Source of the DNA: Halorientalis sp. IM1011
GTDB taxonomy: Archaea > Halobacteriota > Halobacteria > Halobacteriales > Haloarculaceae
Length of the DNA: 64,000 nucleotides
NCBI RefSeq assembly: GCF_001989615.1
Contig: NZ_CP019067.1
Coordinates: 1,054,001-1,118,000, forward strand
Direction of reading: 5' to 3'
Positions 16,652-25,894 of this stretch are shown here, piece by piece. Numbering within the stretch: the first letter of the stretch is position 1; every line of letters begins with the position of its first letter. The translations under genes were made by a program, and so were the position numbers. The notes under the pieces were generated by a model. That model ran no database searches and was not told where the DNA came from. It was given only the letters and a program-made list of their open reading frames with translations.

Positions 16652-19600
16652 CGGCCGGCACCTCCTCGTCACCGTCGCCACCGACTTCGCTCAGGTCGAT
16701 CCCGGTCACGGCGGAGACGTTGTCGTCCTGCATGGTGACGCCGATGGCTCGCTCCGAACGCTCCAGCAGGGCCGAGCGGTGTGAGACTACGACGAACTGT
16801 GCCTCACCCGCGAGTTCGTCGACCATCTCGCCGACCATCTCGGCGTTGGCCGCGTCGAGGAAGGCGTCGACCTCGTCCAGCGCGTAGAACGGCGCGGGGT
16901 TGTACCGCTGGATCGCGAAGATGAAGGCAAGCGCCGTCAGGGACTTCTCCCCGCCGGACATCGCCGCCAGCCGCTGGATCGGCTTGTCCTTGGGCTGGGC
17001 CTTCATCGTCAGCCCGTCATCGAAGGGGTCCTCCTCGTTTTCGAGGTGGAGCGTCCCAGTCCCGTTCGAGAGCCGCTCGAAGATGTCCTCGAACTGCTCG
17101 TTGATGCCTTCGTAGGCATCCATGAACGTCGCCTTCTTCTTGGCCTCGTAGGTGTCGATCCGGTCGCGAATGCCGTCCGCTTCCTCGACGAGGGTCGCCT
17201 TCTTCTCCTCGAGGTCCTCTAGGTCCGCCTTCACCTCGTCGTACTCCTCGATGGCGAGCATGTTGACGGGTTCGAGTTTCTCCATCTCCGTCTCGAGGCG
17301 GTCGATCTCGCGTTCGACCTCGTCGTGGTCGGGCACGTCCTCGGGGTCGTAGTCGCCGACCTGCCCTTCGAGTTCGTCGACCTCCCAGTCCAGGCGCTCT
17401 TCCTCGTCCCGCAGGTCCCCGAGGTCGTCCTCGACGCTCGTGACCTTCGACTGCTGTTCGTCGCGGATCTCCTTTGCCGCCTTGAGTTCGTCTTTGAGGT
17501 CCTCGCGTTCGTCTTTGAGGTCCGCGAGCTCTTCCTCCAGCTCCGCAACCGCTTCCTCTTTCTCTTCGAGCAGATCCTCCTGCTCGTCGATCTGGGCTTC
17601 GAGCTCCTCGATCCGCTCTTCCTGGTCAGCCTTGCGGTTCTGGGCCGCCTCGATGTCGTCGTGGAGTTCCTCGATGGCCTCCTCGGCGTACTGCTTTTCG
17701 AGCTGGAGTTCGTTCAGGTTGGCGTCGAGATCGTCGCGTCGATCCTCGAGGTCGGCGATCTCCTCGCGCACCTCGTCGGCCTGACTCGTCAGCTCCGGGA
17801 TCTCCGAGTCCTCGATCTCGCTCTCCAGATCGGCGATCTCCTCCTCGATGGCCTCGATCTCGGCCGTCTGCTCCTCGATCTCGCCCTCGAGTTCGTCCAT
17901 CCGGTCTGAGACTTCCTCTCGATCTTTCTCGATCTGGTCGAGTTCGGCCTCCAGCCGCTCGATCTTCTGCTGGATCTCCTCGCGTTCGGTCTCGAGGGCC
18001 TCGATCTCGCTTTCGATCTCCCGGACCTGGTCTGCGGCGTCGGATTTGCGGTCGCGGGCGTCGTCCAGCCGGTTCTCCACGTCCCGCAGGTCCGACCGGA
18101 TCGACTGCCGTTCGTCCTCGAGGTCGTTGATCCGCGCGGCGACCCGTTCGAGCTGGCCCTGCCCGCCCGAGAAGGAGTAGCGTGTCCCCTTCGAGGAGCC
18201 ACCGGTCATCGCACCGGACTTCTCGACGAGGTCGCCTTCGAGGGTAACCATCCGGAAATCGCCCATCAGGTCCCGGGCCGTGTCCATCTCGTCGACGATC
18301 AGCGTATCGCCCAGCACGTAGGAGAACACGCCCGCGTACTCCTGATCGAAGTCGACGAGGTTGTACGCGAAGTCGACCACGCCGTCGTGGCTCGGCAGGT
18401 TCGGCAGCGACCGCCGCTGCATCTTCGTGATCGGCAGGAAGGTCGCCCGGCCAGCGTTGCGTGACTTCAGGTACTCGATGCAGTGTTGGCCGATCCCGTC
18501 GTCGTCGACGACGACGTGGGCCAGCCGGCCGCCCGCCGCTGTCTCACACGCGGTGGCGAACTCCGGGTCGACCCCGCCCAGTTGCCCGACCGTGCCGTGG
18601 ACGCCGTCGATGCCGCCGTTGAGGATCGTCGTCACCGCCCGGCCGTAGGATGAGTCGCCGTCCTGCCCCGCCTTGGCTTCCAGTTCCGCGTACTCCTGCT
18701 GTTTGGCCGAGATCTCGTCTTCGATCTCGTCCAGATCCGACTGCAACTCGCGTTTCTCCTGTTTGAGGTCCTCGACGACGCCGGAGATGGTCCCGCGGTT
18801 CTCCTCCGCTTTCTCCAGTTCGTTCTCGAGGTCGGAGATCTCGGCGTCGATCTCGGGGAGGCGTGCCTCGGCCTCCTCGATCTCCTCTTCTTTCTCGCGT
18901 TGCTGGTTCGAGCGCCGGCGTGCCTCGTCCAGCAGTCGATCCTGCTCGCGCTGGAGGTCGTTTTTCTCGCTCTTTTTCTCCTCGAGCGTCCCGCGTTTCT
19001 CGTCGAGTTCCGCCTTCACCTCCTCGAACTCGGATCCGACTTCCTCGATGCGTTCCTCCAGATCGGCGAGTTCCCCTTCTTTCTCCTGGATGTCGGCCTT
19101 GACGCCGGATTTCGCGACCTTCGTCTCGCGGATGTCGCCCTCCAATCCGTCGATCTCCTCCTGTTTCCGGTCGATCTGGACGAACGCCTGCCGGCGCTCG
19201 TTCTCGGCGTCCTCGATCTTCTCCTCGGCGCTGTCGACCGCGTCTTCGAGCCGTGAGATCTCGCCTTTGACCTCCTCGATCTCGCGTTTGATCCGGAGTT
19301 GCTCGTCCTCGCCTTTCCGCTCGATCTCGGCGTTCAGATCCTCGAGGTCCTCTTCGAGGCGGACGACCTTCCCCTGGCGCTCGTCGAGTTCGCGCTGGAG
19401 GTCCTCCAGTTCGGCTTCGAGTTCGTCAATCTCCTCGCGAACCGATTCGAGTTCCGCGCGTTTGTCCTCCAGTTCGGCGGCTTTCCGGTAGGATTCGTAC
19501 TCTTCCTTCTCGTCGCGGAGGTCCTGATATTCGAGGGCGGTCTCACGTTCGTCTTCGAGCTGGTCGAGGCGATCCTGTTTCTCCTCGATTCGGAGCTGGG

Positions 19601-20234
19601 CCTCCTCGATGCGTTCCTCGACGACTTCCAGTTCCTCGAAGGCGTCCTCTTTCTTGGCGTCGAACTGGGCGACCCCGGCGATCTCGTCGATGATCTCCCT
19701 GCGCGCGTGCGGGGTCATGTTGATAATCTCGGTCACGTCGCCCTGCATGACGACGTTGTACCCCTCGGGCGTGACGCCGGCCTGTGCCAGCAGATCCTGA
19801 ATGTCCGAGAGGTTGACCGAGCGACCGTTGATGTAGTAATAGGAGTAGTAGTTGTCCTCGGTCTCCTTGACGCGGCGTTTGATGGAAATCTCGTCGCAGT
19901 CGCCCACGTCTTCGGTACCGGCGGCGTTGACGACGGTCCCGCGCTCTAAAGTACCGTCGGCGTTGTCGAGGATGACCTCGACGCTGGCCTCGCGTTCCTC
20001 GTCGCCCTCGCGCTCGCCGTCCTGGTGGCCGGGGTTGTAAATGAGGTCCGTCAGCTTCTCCGCCCGGATGCCCGAGGTACGGGCGAGTCCGAGCGCGAAC
20101 AAAATGGAGTCGATGATGTTCGATTTGCCCGAGCCGTTCGGGCCGCTAACTGTAGTGAAATCCTCGTAAAACGGGATTCGTGTCTTCCGGCCGAAACTCT
20201 TGAAATTGTCGAGGACGAGCTCTTTGATGTGCAT
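16644..20234 (-). CDS. smc: Chromosome segregation protein SMC
   Basis: A 1196-residue full-length SMC ATPase. The Walker A motif GPNGSGKSN is at 31-39. Long, strongly charged coiled coils (about 165-505 and 675-1030) flank a hinge domain (about 515-660) that contains GVHGTVGQLGGVDPEFATACE. The ABC signature SGGEKSLTALAF and Walker B FYALDEVDAFLDAAN are near the C-terminus. It forms the ring that, with ScpA, compacts and helps separate chromosomes. It is the second gene in a three-gene set: coiled-coil protein (20259), smc, scpA. The acidic C-terminus overlaps scpA. Confidence 0.98.
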   Translation of the reverse strand: MHIKELVLDNFKSFGRKTRIPFYEDFTTVSGPNGSGKSNIIDSILFALGLARTSGIRAEKLTDLIYNPGHQDGEREGDEEREASVEVILDNADGTLERGTVVNAAGTEDVGDCDEISIKRRVKETEDNYYSYYYINGRSVNLSDIQDLLAQAGVTPEGYNVVMQGDVTEIINMTPHARREIIDEIAGVAQFDAKKEDAFEELEVVEERIEEAQLRIEEKQDRLDQLEDERETALEYQDLRDEKEEYESYRKAAELEDKRAELESVREEIDELEAELEDLQRELDERQGKVVRLEEDLEDLNAEIERKGEDEQLRIKREIEEVKGEISRLEDAVDSAEEKIEDAENERRQAFVQIDRKQEEIDGLEGDIRETKVAKSGVKADIQEKEGELADLEERIEEVGSEFEEVKAELDEKRGTLEEKKSEKNDLQREQDRLLDEARRRSNQQREKEEEIEEAEARLPEIDAEISDLENELEKAEENRGTISGVVEDLKQEKRELQSDLDEIEDEISAKQQEYAELEAKAGQDGDSSYGRAVTTILNGGIDGVHGTVGQLGGVDPEFATACETAAGGRLAHVVVDDDGIGQHCIEYLKSRNAGRATFLPITKMQRRSLPNLPSHDGVVDFAYNLVDFDQEYAGVFSYVLGDTLIVDEMDTARDLMGDFRMVTLEGDLVEKSGAMTGGSSKGTRYSFSGGQGQLERVAARINDLEDERQSIRSDLRDVENRLDDARDRKSDAADQVREIESEIEALETEREEIQQKIERLEAELDQIEKDREEVSDRMDELEGEIEEQTAEIEAIEEEIADLESEIEDSEIPELTSQADEVREEIADLEDRRDDLDANLNELQLEKQYAEEAIEELHDDIEAAQNRKADQEERIEELEAQIDEQEDLLEEKEEAVAELEEELADLKDEREDLKDELKAAKEIRDEQQSKVTSVEDDLGDLRDEEERLDWEVDELEGQVGDYDPEDVPDHDEVEREIDRLETEMEKLEPVNMLAIEEYDEVKADLEDLEEKKATLVEEADGIRDRIDTYEAKKKATFMDAYEGINEQFEDIFERLSNGTGTLHLENEEDPFDDGLTMKAQPKDKPIQRLAAMSGGEKSLTALAFIFAIQRYNPAPFYALDEVDAFLDAANAEMVGEMVDELAGEAQFVVVSHRSALLERSERAIGVTMQDDNVSAVTGIDLSEVGGDGDEEVPADD

Positions 20235-20258
20235 GGGGGTGCTCGTGGCCGGAGCCCG

Positions 20259-20588
20259 TCAGGCGACGATGATGTCGCTGCCCTCGGACTCCGTCTCGTC
20301 TTCCGCCTCGGCGGCCTCGGATTTAGGCGCTTCGGCCGGCTCTTCCGCTGCCGCCGGCTCGGGTTCCGGTTCTGACTCGGGTTCGTCGGCCTCGCGCTCG
20401 GTCGGCGGCGTCGACGACCCGACGCCGCTGCCGTCGATGGTGTCCAGCCCGACCTGGTCGTCGACGACGTTCTCCAGTTCGCGGATGCGAACCTTGCACT
20501 CGACGAGTTCGTCGGTCAGCCCGTCGACCGTCGCTTCAAGCTCGTTCACGCGCGATTCGAGTTCCTCGACGCGATTGCCGCTCGCCAT
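20259..20588 (-). CDS. Coiled-coil protein upstream of smc (DUF7518-like)
   Basis: A 108-residue protein in two parts. Residues 5-50 form a heptad-patterned coiled coil (RVEELESRVNELEATVDGL) with a single Cys. The rest is a disordered acidic tail rich in Glu, Pro and Ala, ending in SEGSDIIVA. It ends 24 bases before the smc start on the same strand and is probably co-transcribed. The conserved placement next to smc suggests an accessory role, but this is inference. ATG 20588 is chosen over an upstream in-frame start at 20615. Confidence 0.75.
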   Translation of the reverse strand: MASGNRVEELESRVNELEATVDGLTDELVECKVRIRELENVVDDQVGLDTIDGSGVGSSTPPTEREADEPESEPEPEPAAAEEPAEAPKSEAAEAEDETESEGSDIIVA

Positions 20589-20803
20589 ACAGGGGTAACC
20601 TGCCCCTGTCGGCATAAAGTTACGTCAGACATTCACATATCTTCTGATAGGAATGGGATCGGTGAAAACCGACGCCACGCGTCCGTGGCGCGTGACTGGC
20701 GACTATCCGCTCCCGGGACCGTCGAGCGGAGGCCGGCCGATCGCGGGTGGTCGCGCCCGTGCCGTCCCGCAGACATTAGGGGCCGCACTGTGTAATGGGT
20801 GAC

Positions 20804-22231
20804 ATGTCCACGGAGCCCGAACCGCCGAGCGGGCACAATCGCGACGGCGAGCCCCCGGAGCCCAGCGCACCGGTCACGGAAGACGGCCCGACGGTCGACG
20901 AGGCCGACGGCGTCGAACTCGAACGGACGTTGTCGCTCTCGGGCGCGCTCTCGATCGGTATCGGGACGATGATCGGCGCGGGCATCTTCGTCTTCCCGGG
21001 GATCGCCGCGGGTGAGGCCGGCCCCGCGGCGGCACTCTCCTTCGGGATCGGCGCGGTGGTCGCGCTCCTGGTCGCGATCCCGACTGCCGAACTCGCGACC
21101 GCCATGCCCCGCAGCGGGGGCGGGTACTACTTCATCTCGCGCGGACTGGGCACGCTCGCCGGGACCGTCGTCGGCATCTCCCTGTGGCTCGGCCTCGTCT
21201 TCGCCTCGGCCTTCTACCTGGTCGGCTTCGGGAGCTACGTCGCGGCGGTCCTCTCGGAGGTCGGCGTCGCCATCGGCTTCGATCCCGTGATCGCGTCCGG
21301 CCTCGCCTTCGGCGTCTTCCTCACCGCGCTGTCGATGACCGGGACCGAGAACGCCGCGAAACTCCAGAACGGCGTCGTCGGACTTCTCCTCGTGATCCTG
21401 ACACTGTTTCTGAGCTACGGTGGGCTCGACGCGCTCGGCGTCTTCGGCCGCGCCAGCACGCCGGAGGCGTTCGCGCCGTTCGGTCCGCTTCCGATCTTCA
21501 CGACCGCGGCGCTCGTGTTCACCTCCTACCTCGGCTTCGCGCAGGTCGCGACCGTCGCCGGAGAGATCGAGGACCCGGGCCGGAATCTCCCGCTGGCGAT
21601 GGTCGGTTCGGTGGTGATCGTCGGCGTGTTCTACGTCGTGACGGTGTTCGTCGCCACCAGCGCCTTCGGCAGCGAGACGCTGGCCGGGTTCGGCGAGACG
21701 GCGATGGTCGAGGTGGCCCGGAGCTTCCTCGGCGTGCCCGGTGCGGTCGCGATCCTGATCGCGGGACTGCTCGCGACGGTCTCCTCGGCCAACGCGTCGA
21801 TCCTGAGCTCGTCGCGGGCCATCTTCGCCCTGAGCCGGGACGCCCTCTTCCCCCGGCGGGCCGGCGTCGTCAACCTCCGCTACGGGACGCCCCACGTCGC
21901 GCTGTTGCTCGCGGGCGTGCCGGTCGTCGTCCTCGTCGCCAGCGGCGAAGTGCAACTGCTCGCCGAGGTCGCCTCCTTCCTCCACCTCGTGATGTACGGG
22001 CTGATGTGTGTGGCCCTGCTGGCGCTGCGCCGCGACGAACCGGCGTGGTACGACCCCGACTTCCGCGTCCCCGGGTACCCGTTCGTCCCGATTCTGGGCG
22101 CGCTCGCGAGCTTCGCGCTCATGCTGTTGATGCAGCCACTCTCCCAGATCGTCGGCCTCGGACTGATGGCCGTCGCGGCCGGGTGGTACTATTACTACGC
22201 CGCGGACGTACAGTTACGAGGTGTCCTCTGA
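20804..22231 (+). CDS. APC superfamily amino acid permease
   Basis: A 475-residue transporter with an acidic hydrophilic N-terminus (about 45 residues) and then 12 predicted transmembrane helices. TM1 contains the APC signature [17 protein letters not shown], with the broken-helix glycines that bind the substrate amino group. An internal [14 protein letters not shown] loop is typical of the family. An ATG nine bases upstream (20795) is also possible; the spacing to an AT-rich ACATTAG block favours 20804. The stop codon overlaps the start of a UspA-like gene (TGATG), so the two are coupled. Substrate not determinable. Confidence 0.92.
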   Translation: MSTEPEPPSGHNRDGEPPEPSAPVTEDGPTVDEADGVELERTLSLSGALSIGIGTMIGAGIFVFPGIAAGEAGPAAALSFGIGAVVALLVAIPTAELATAMPRSGGGYYFISRGLGTLAGTVVGISLWLGLVFASAFYLVGFGSYVAAVLSEVGVAIGFDPVIASGLAFGVFLTALSMTGTENAAKLQNGVVGLLLVILTLFLSYGGLDALGVFGRASTPEAFAPFGPLPIFTTAALVFTSYLGFAQVATVAGEIEDPGRNLPLAMVGSVVIVGVFYVVTVFVATSAFGSETLAGFGETAMVEVARSFLGVPGAVAILIAGLLATVSSANASILSSSRAIFALSRDALFPRRAGVVNLRYGTPHVALLLAGVPVVVLVASGEVQLLAEVASFLHLVMYGLMCVALLALRRDEPAWYDPDFRVPGYPFVPILGALASFALMLLMQPLSQIVGLGLMAVAAGWYYYYAADVQLRGVL

Positions 22232-22941
22232 TGGTTCACGCACTCGTCCCAGTCGAAGTTCTCGAGAGCGAGACGGTTCCACAGGGCGTGATCGACCTGC
22301 TGGCCCCCGCGAACGTCACCGTGCTCGGGTATCACGTCATCCCCGAGCAGACCTCGCCCGACCAGGCCCGCCTCTCCTTCGAGGATCGGGCCAGAGACAA
22401 ACTCGACGACATCGAGGAGGCATTCGAGATCGCTGGCTCCGACGTCACCACGCGACTCGTCTTCACCCACGACAGCGAACAGACCTTCGACCGTGTCGCG
22501 GCCGAGACGGACGCGGACGTGGTCGTCCACCTGAACCCCTCGATGGACGCGACCGACCTGCTGGTCGCGCTCCACGGCGCGGTCGCCGCCGAGCGGATCG
22601 GCGAGATTGTCGCAGTGCTGGTCGCCGGCCGCGACATCGACGTCCGCCTCCGGGAGATCGACGGCGACGACGAGGACACGCTCAACCTGCTCGAACGGGC
22701 GCGACGGGCGATGGAGGACGGCGGCGTCGACCCGGACCGGATCGACGCCGAGCGGATCGAGACCGACCGGCCGGTCCGAACCATCGCCGAACTGGCCGCC
22801 GGCACGGACGCCACCGTCCTCGGGGAGCGAGCGGCCGACTGGCAGGAACTGGTCTTCGGCGACTTCGAGGAACGCGTCGCCGACGCGTCGCTCGGCGCGG
22901 TTCTGGTCGTCCGTCCGAGAGGGAAAGCCAGCGACGCCTGA
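22231..22941 (+). CDS. Universal stress protein (UspA)-like protein
   Basis: A 236-residue protein with a UspA-like alpha/beta fold ([13 protein letters not shown], then VLGYHVIPEQTSPDQARLSFEDRARDKL). The second half holds another partial domain that ends in a typical last strand, LGAVLVVRPRG. The classic ATP-binding G-x2-G-x9-G is not clear, so ligand binding is uncertain. It is translationally coupled to the upstream permease. In the permease at 29196-31406 the same kind of domain is fused to the C-terminus, so it probably regulates transport here too. Confidence 0.8.
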   Translation: MVHALVPVEVLESETVPQGVIDLLAPANVTVLGYHVIPEQTSPDQARLSFEDRARDKLDDIEEAFEIAGSDVTTRLVFTHDSEQTFDRVAAETDADVVVHLNPSMDATDLLVALHGAVAAERIGEIVAVLVAGRDIDVRLREIDGDDEDTLNLLERARRAMEDGGVDPDRIDAERIETDRPVRTIAELAAGTDATVLGERAADWQELVFGDFEERVADASLGAVLVVRPRGKASDA

Positions 22942-22961
22942 CCGACCCCCGTATACCGGGC

Positions 22962-23270
22962 TCAGGCGTCGCCCGTGTCGATCGTGATCGGATCGGTTGG
23001 CTCCTCGTCGTCATCGACTGCGTCGGCGTCGGATTCGGCGGCCCGGTCTTCCAGCAGGAGGCCGACGCCGCCGGCCGCGAGCAGGCCGACCCCGGCCGCC
23101 CGCACCGAGCGGACGTACCACGGCTTGGGCTCCAGTTCGTCCGTGTTCTCGAAGGCCAGTCCCCACAGGCGGGCGTTCAGCTTGATGCTGGTCTTCGGTG
23201 TCGCGGCGGCGAGCAACCCCTGAACGACCAGCCAGCCGTACCCCAGTCGGCGTAGTTTGTCCGTGACCAT
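22962..23270 (-). CDS. Haloarchaeal small membrane-associated protein
   Basis: A 102-residue protein. It begins with a basic amphipathic helix (VTDKLRRLGYGWLVVQGLLAA), followed by a helix with LKP-like W residues (ARLWGLAFEN, PKPWYVRSVRA), then a Gly/Ala/Leu-rich hydrophobic helix (about residues 58-73) and a very acidic tail. No known motif. It is convergent with the UspA-like gene, with a 20-bp gap, and divergent from gatB. Confidence 0.65.
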   Translation of the reverse strand: MVTDKLRRLGYGWLVVQGLLAAATPKTSIKLNARLWGLAFENTDELEPKPWYVRSVRAAGVGLLAAGGVGLLLEDRAAESDADAVDDDEEPTDPITIDTGDA

Positions 23271-23391
23271 ACCGGACCGTCGACGAGGACGGACAAGAAA
23301 GGTGCGTCTGCGGACGCCGAGGTCGGGCCCACCGACCGCGAGGCTCGCGCGGGTCGTTAGCCTTTAGCCGGCGGCACACGTTTCGCGAGTA

Positions 23392-24909
23392 ATGACAGCA
23401 CAGGCTGCCGAAACGGGGGATCTCGTCGCCGTCATCGGGCTGGAGGTCCACGTCCAGCTGGAGACGGACACGAAGATCTTCTGTGGCTGTTCGACCGCCG
23501 TCGGCGACGACGAGCCGAACACCCACACCTGCCCCGTCTGTCTCGGCCTCCCCGGTGCCCTGCCGGTCCTCAACGAGGGGGCCGTCGAGGCCGCCGTCAA
23601 AGTCGGGAAGGCCATCGACGCCGAGATTCCCGAGGAGACGCGATTCCACCGGAAGAACTACTACTACCCCGACCTGCCCAAGAACTTCCAGATCACCCAG
23701 TACGACGCGCCGATCTGTCAGGACGGAACGCTGGAGTTCGCCGTCGACGGGACGCGCCGCAGCGTCGACATCCGCCGAGCCCACCTCGAAGAGGACCCCG
23801 GCAGCATCAAACACGTCCGGGAGGGCACGGAGGGTCTGGAGAGTCGCACCGTCTCCATCGAACGCGCCGACTACACGCTGATCGACTACAACCGCGCCGG
23901 CACGCCGCTGATGGAGATCGTCACCGAACCGGACTTCCGCGAGCCCAGCGAGGTCCGCTCGTTCCTCGAAAAACTGGAGGAGGTTCTCGAATATCTGGGC
24001 GTCTTCGACCCGGCACGGGACGGCTCGCTGCGGATCGACGCCAACCTCTCGATGGTCCCCGCCGAGGCGGTCGACGACGACGGCGAGATTCCCGAGGAGG
24101 TACTGGAAGAGGCAAACCGAACGGAGGTCAAGAACATCTCCAGCCACAAGGGTGCGGAGAAGGCGCTGGCCTTCGAACAGTCCCGCCAGAAGAAACTCGT
24201 CCAGTCCGGCCGCGCGGTCGAGCAGGAGACCCGACACTTCAACGAGACCCACGGCAACACCGTCTCGATGCGCTCGAAGGAGGAGGAGAAAGATTACCGC
24301 TACTTCCGCGAGGCCGACCTCCCGCCGCTGCAGGTCGCCGACTGGAAGGAGGAGATCGCCATCCCGGAACTGCCCGACGCCCGTCGCGAGCGCTTCGAGG
24401 CGGAGTACGGACTCAGCGAGGAAGCCGCCTCGAAACTCACCAGTACGAAACAGGTGGCGGACTTCTTCGAGGACGTGGCCGCGGAGTTCGACCCCGACCT
24501 GGCGGCGACGTGGGTCGCTGACAACCTCCTGGGTGAACTGAACTACCGCGACATGGAGATCACCGACGTCGACGACCGTCTCGACGAGGTCATGCGGCTT
24601 GTCGAACTCGTCGCCGAGGACGAGATCACCGCGAAGAACGCCCGCGAGACGGTCCTCCGGGGGATGCTCGACGACGGCGATGACCCGGACACGATCGTCG
24701 AGGACGAGGATCTGGGCAAGACCAGTGGCGACGAGGTGGCCGCCGCGGTCACCGAGGCCATCGACGAGAACCCCGGCGCTGTCGAGGACTACCACGACGG
24801 CGACGACGGGGCGATCAACTTCCTCGTCGGGCAGGTGATGCAGAAGACCGGTGGGAGTGCCGATCCTGGCGACGTGAACCAGCTGCTGCGGGAAGAACTC
24901 GCGGAGTAA
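23392..24909 (+). CDS. gatB: Asp-tRNA(Asn)/Glu-tRNA(Gln) amidotransferase subunit B
   Basis: A 505-residue GatB subunit. It phosphorylates the side chain of Asp or Glu misacylated on tRNA-Asn or tRNA-Gln so that ammonia from GatA can amidate it. The N-terminal kinase-like cradle has GLEVHVQLETDTKIFCGC and HTCPVCLGLPGALPVLN (zinc/metal Cys residues), then FHRKNYYYPDLPKNFQITQYD. The C-terminal tail (from about 370) is the YqeY-like tRNA-binding domain. gatA and gatC are not in the window. A TATA-like CTTTAG block lies about 30 bases upstream of the ATG. Confidence 0.97.
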   Translation: MTAQAAETGDLVAVIGLEVHVQLETDTKIFCGCSTAVGDDEPNTHTCPVCLGLPGALPVLNEGAVEAAVKVGKAIDAEIPEETRFHRKNYYYPDLPKNFQITQYDAPICQDGTLEFAVDGTRRSVDIRRAHLEEDPGSIKHVREGTEGLESRTVSIERADYTLIDYNRAGTPLMEIVTEPDFREPSEVRSFLEKLEEVLEYLGVFDPARDGSLRIDANLSMVPAEAVDDDGEIPEEVLEEANRTEVKNISSHKGAEKALAFEQSRQKKLVQSGRAVEQETRHFNETHGNTVSMRSKEEEKDYRYFREADLPPLQVADWKEEIAIPELPDARRERFEAEYGLSEEAASKLTSTKQVADFFEDVAAEFDPDLAATWVADNLLGELNYRDMEITDVDDRLDEVMRLVELVAEDEITAKNARETVLRGMLDDGDDPDTIVEDEDLGKTSGDEVAAAVTEAIDENPGAVEDYHDGDDGAINFLVGQVMQKTGGSADPGDVNQLLREELAE

Positions 24910-24947
24910 GACCCCGATCGACCCTGGCGATTTTCGGCGGCCGCTCC

Positions 24948-25709
24948 TCAGTGCTCACCGTCGGCCAGCGCCTCGTCCGCGGCTGCCCGAACCCGCTCGT
25001 CGTCGTGGTTCTCCCTGGCCGCCCGGAGCGCGTCGCGTGCCGTCTCGTCGTCGACCTGTCCGAGCAGGGCCGCTGCCTGTCCGCTGACGCTGATCGAGCC
25101 GTCGTCGAGCCCGTCCACGAGCGCCGCCGTCCGGTCCGCGTCGAGGGTCGCCAGATCCCGGCTCGCTGCGCCGCGGTCGATCGCCGACAGCAGGTACTCC
25201 CGGGCCAGTTCGTCGTCCTCGCTCGTCTCGTCGGGCTCGGCAGCGACGGCGAACGCGTCGAGCAGGGCCTCGACCTGTGCCGGGGTGAACTCGTAGGTGA
25301 CACGCGCGAGCGCGTGGTACAGGCCCACCGCACCGGCGGCGCGGACGCCGGGGTCGTCGGCGAGGACGTACGGGAAGACGTCGTCGACGACCGTCGCGTC
25401 GGTGGTGACGGTCAGCGCCTCGGCGGCCGCGAGTCGGACGTGCCGATGTGGGTCGTCCAAACAGTCGACCAGCGGATCGGCGGCGACGAGTTCGTGGTAG
25501 ACCTCGACCGAGCCCAGGACCTCGGCGGCGGTGGCCCGGACGAGCGGGGATTCGTCGTCGAGGGCTCCGAGGACCTCCTCGGTCGCGTCGTGGCCGTGCT
25601 GGAGCGGATTGCGACCGATCTCGCGGATGCGGTCGGCCCGCTGTTCGGGGGACGGCCGGTCGCCGTTCCCGTCCGATCCCGGGAGCCACGACAGCAAGCG
25701 ACGGAGCAT
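24948..25709 (-). CDS. HEAT-repeat protein
   Basis: A 253-residue all-helical acidic protein with several HEAT/PBS-lyase-type repeats: for example ESPLVRATAAEVLGSVEVY, HRHVRLAAAEALTVTTD, DPGVRAAGAVGLYHALA, GSISVSGQAAALLGQVDDE and DERVRAAADEALADG. Such repeats form a curved protein-binding solenoid. No catalytic motif is seen. It is convergent with gatB and divergent from the topA region. ATG 25709 (MLRRLLSWLPGSD) is chosen over upstream in-frame starts that run into the topA promoter. Confidence 0.85.
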   Translation of the reverse strand: MLRRLLSWLPGSDGNGDRPSPEQRADRIREIGRNPLQHGHDATEEVLGALDDESPLVRATAAEVLGSVEVYHELVAADPLVDCLDDPHRHVRLAAAEALTVTTDATVVDDVFPYVLADDPGVRAAGAVGLYHALARVTYEFTPAQVEALLDAFAVAAEPDETSEDDELAREYLLSAIDRGAASRDLATLDADRTAALVDGLDDGSISVSGQAAALLGQVDDETARDALRAARENHDDERVRAAADEALADGEH

Positions 25710-25820
25710 CGTCGGACAGTGGCGGCCGCGAACGGATAAGCGTTGAGCGTGTGCGCTCGCGGCGCGTGGGCGCGCGGACCCGCGTAGTCCGGCGGTTTCG
25801 GCGCTCTCGCCGGCGAAAGG

Positions 25821-25826
25821 TTTAGA
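25821..25826 (+). promoter_or_regulatory. TATA-like element upstream of the topA leader ORF
   Basis: TTTAGA lies 27-32 bases upstream of the ATG at 25853 rather than of the topA GTG at 25885. The placement suggests that transcription starts at or next to the leader ORF. Confidence 0.4.
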
Positions 25827-25852
25827 AGCGGTCTGCGCATAGAGTCTGGCGA

Positions 25853-25894
25853 ATGACCACCCACGCACCGGGAGGTGGGCCGTCGTGGAGTTGA
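25853..25894 (+). CDS. Possible 13-residue leader peptide overlapping topA
   Basis: The frame reads MTTHAPGGGPSWS and stops at 25892-25894, which is inside the first codons of topA (+1 relative frame shift). Its ATG has the spacing to the TATA-like TTTAGA expected for a leaderless start. Inside it lies GGAGGT (25871-25876), a good ribosome-binding site eight bases before the topA GTG. It may couple or tune topA translation. There is no direct proof of translation. Confidence 0.3.
   Translation: MTTHAPGGGPSWS

Noticed and set aside
23011-24795. A long minus-strand frame across gatB
   Set aside because: gatB matches its family along its whole length, and the antisense frame does not resemble any protein.
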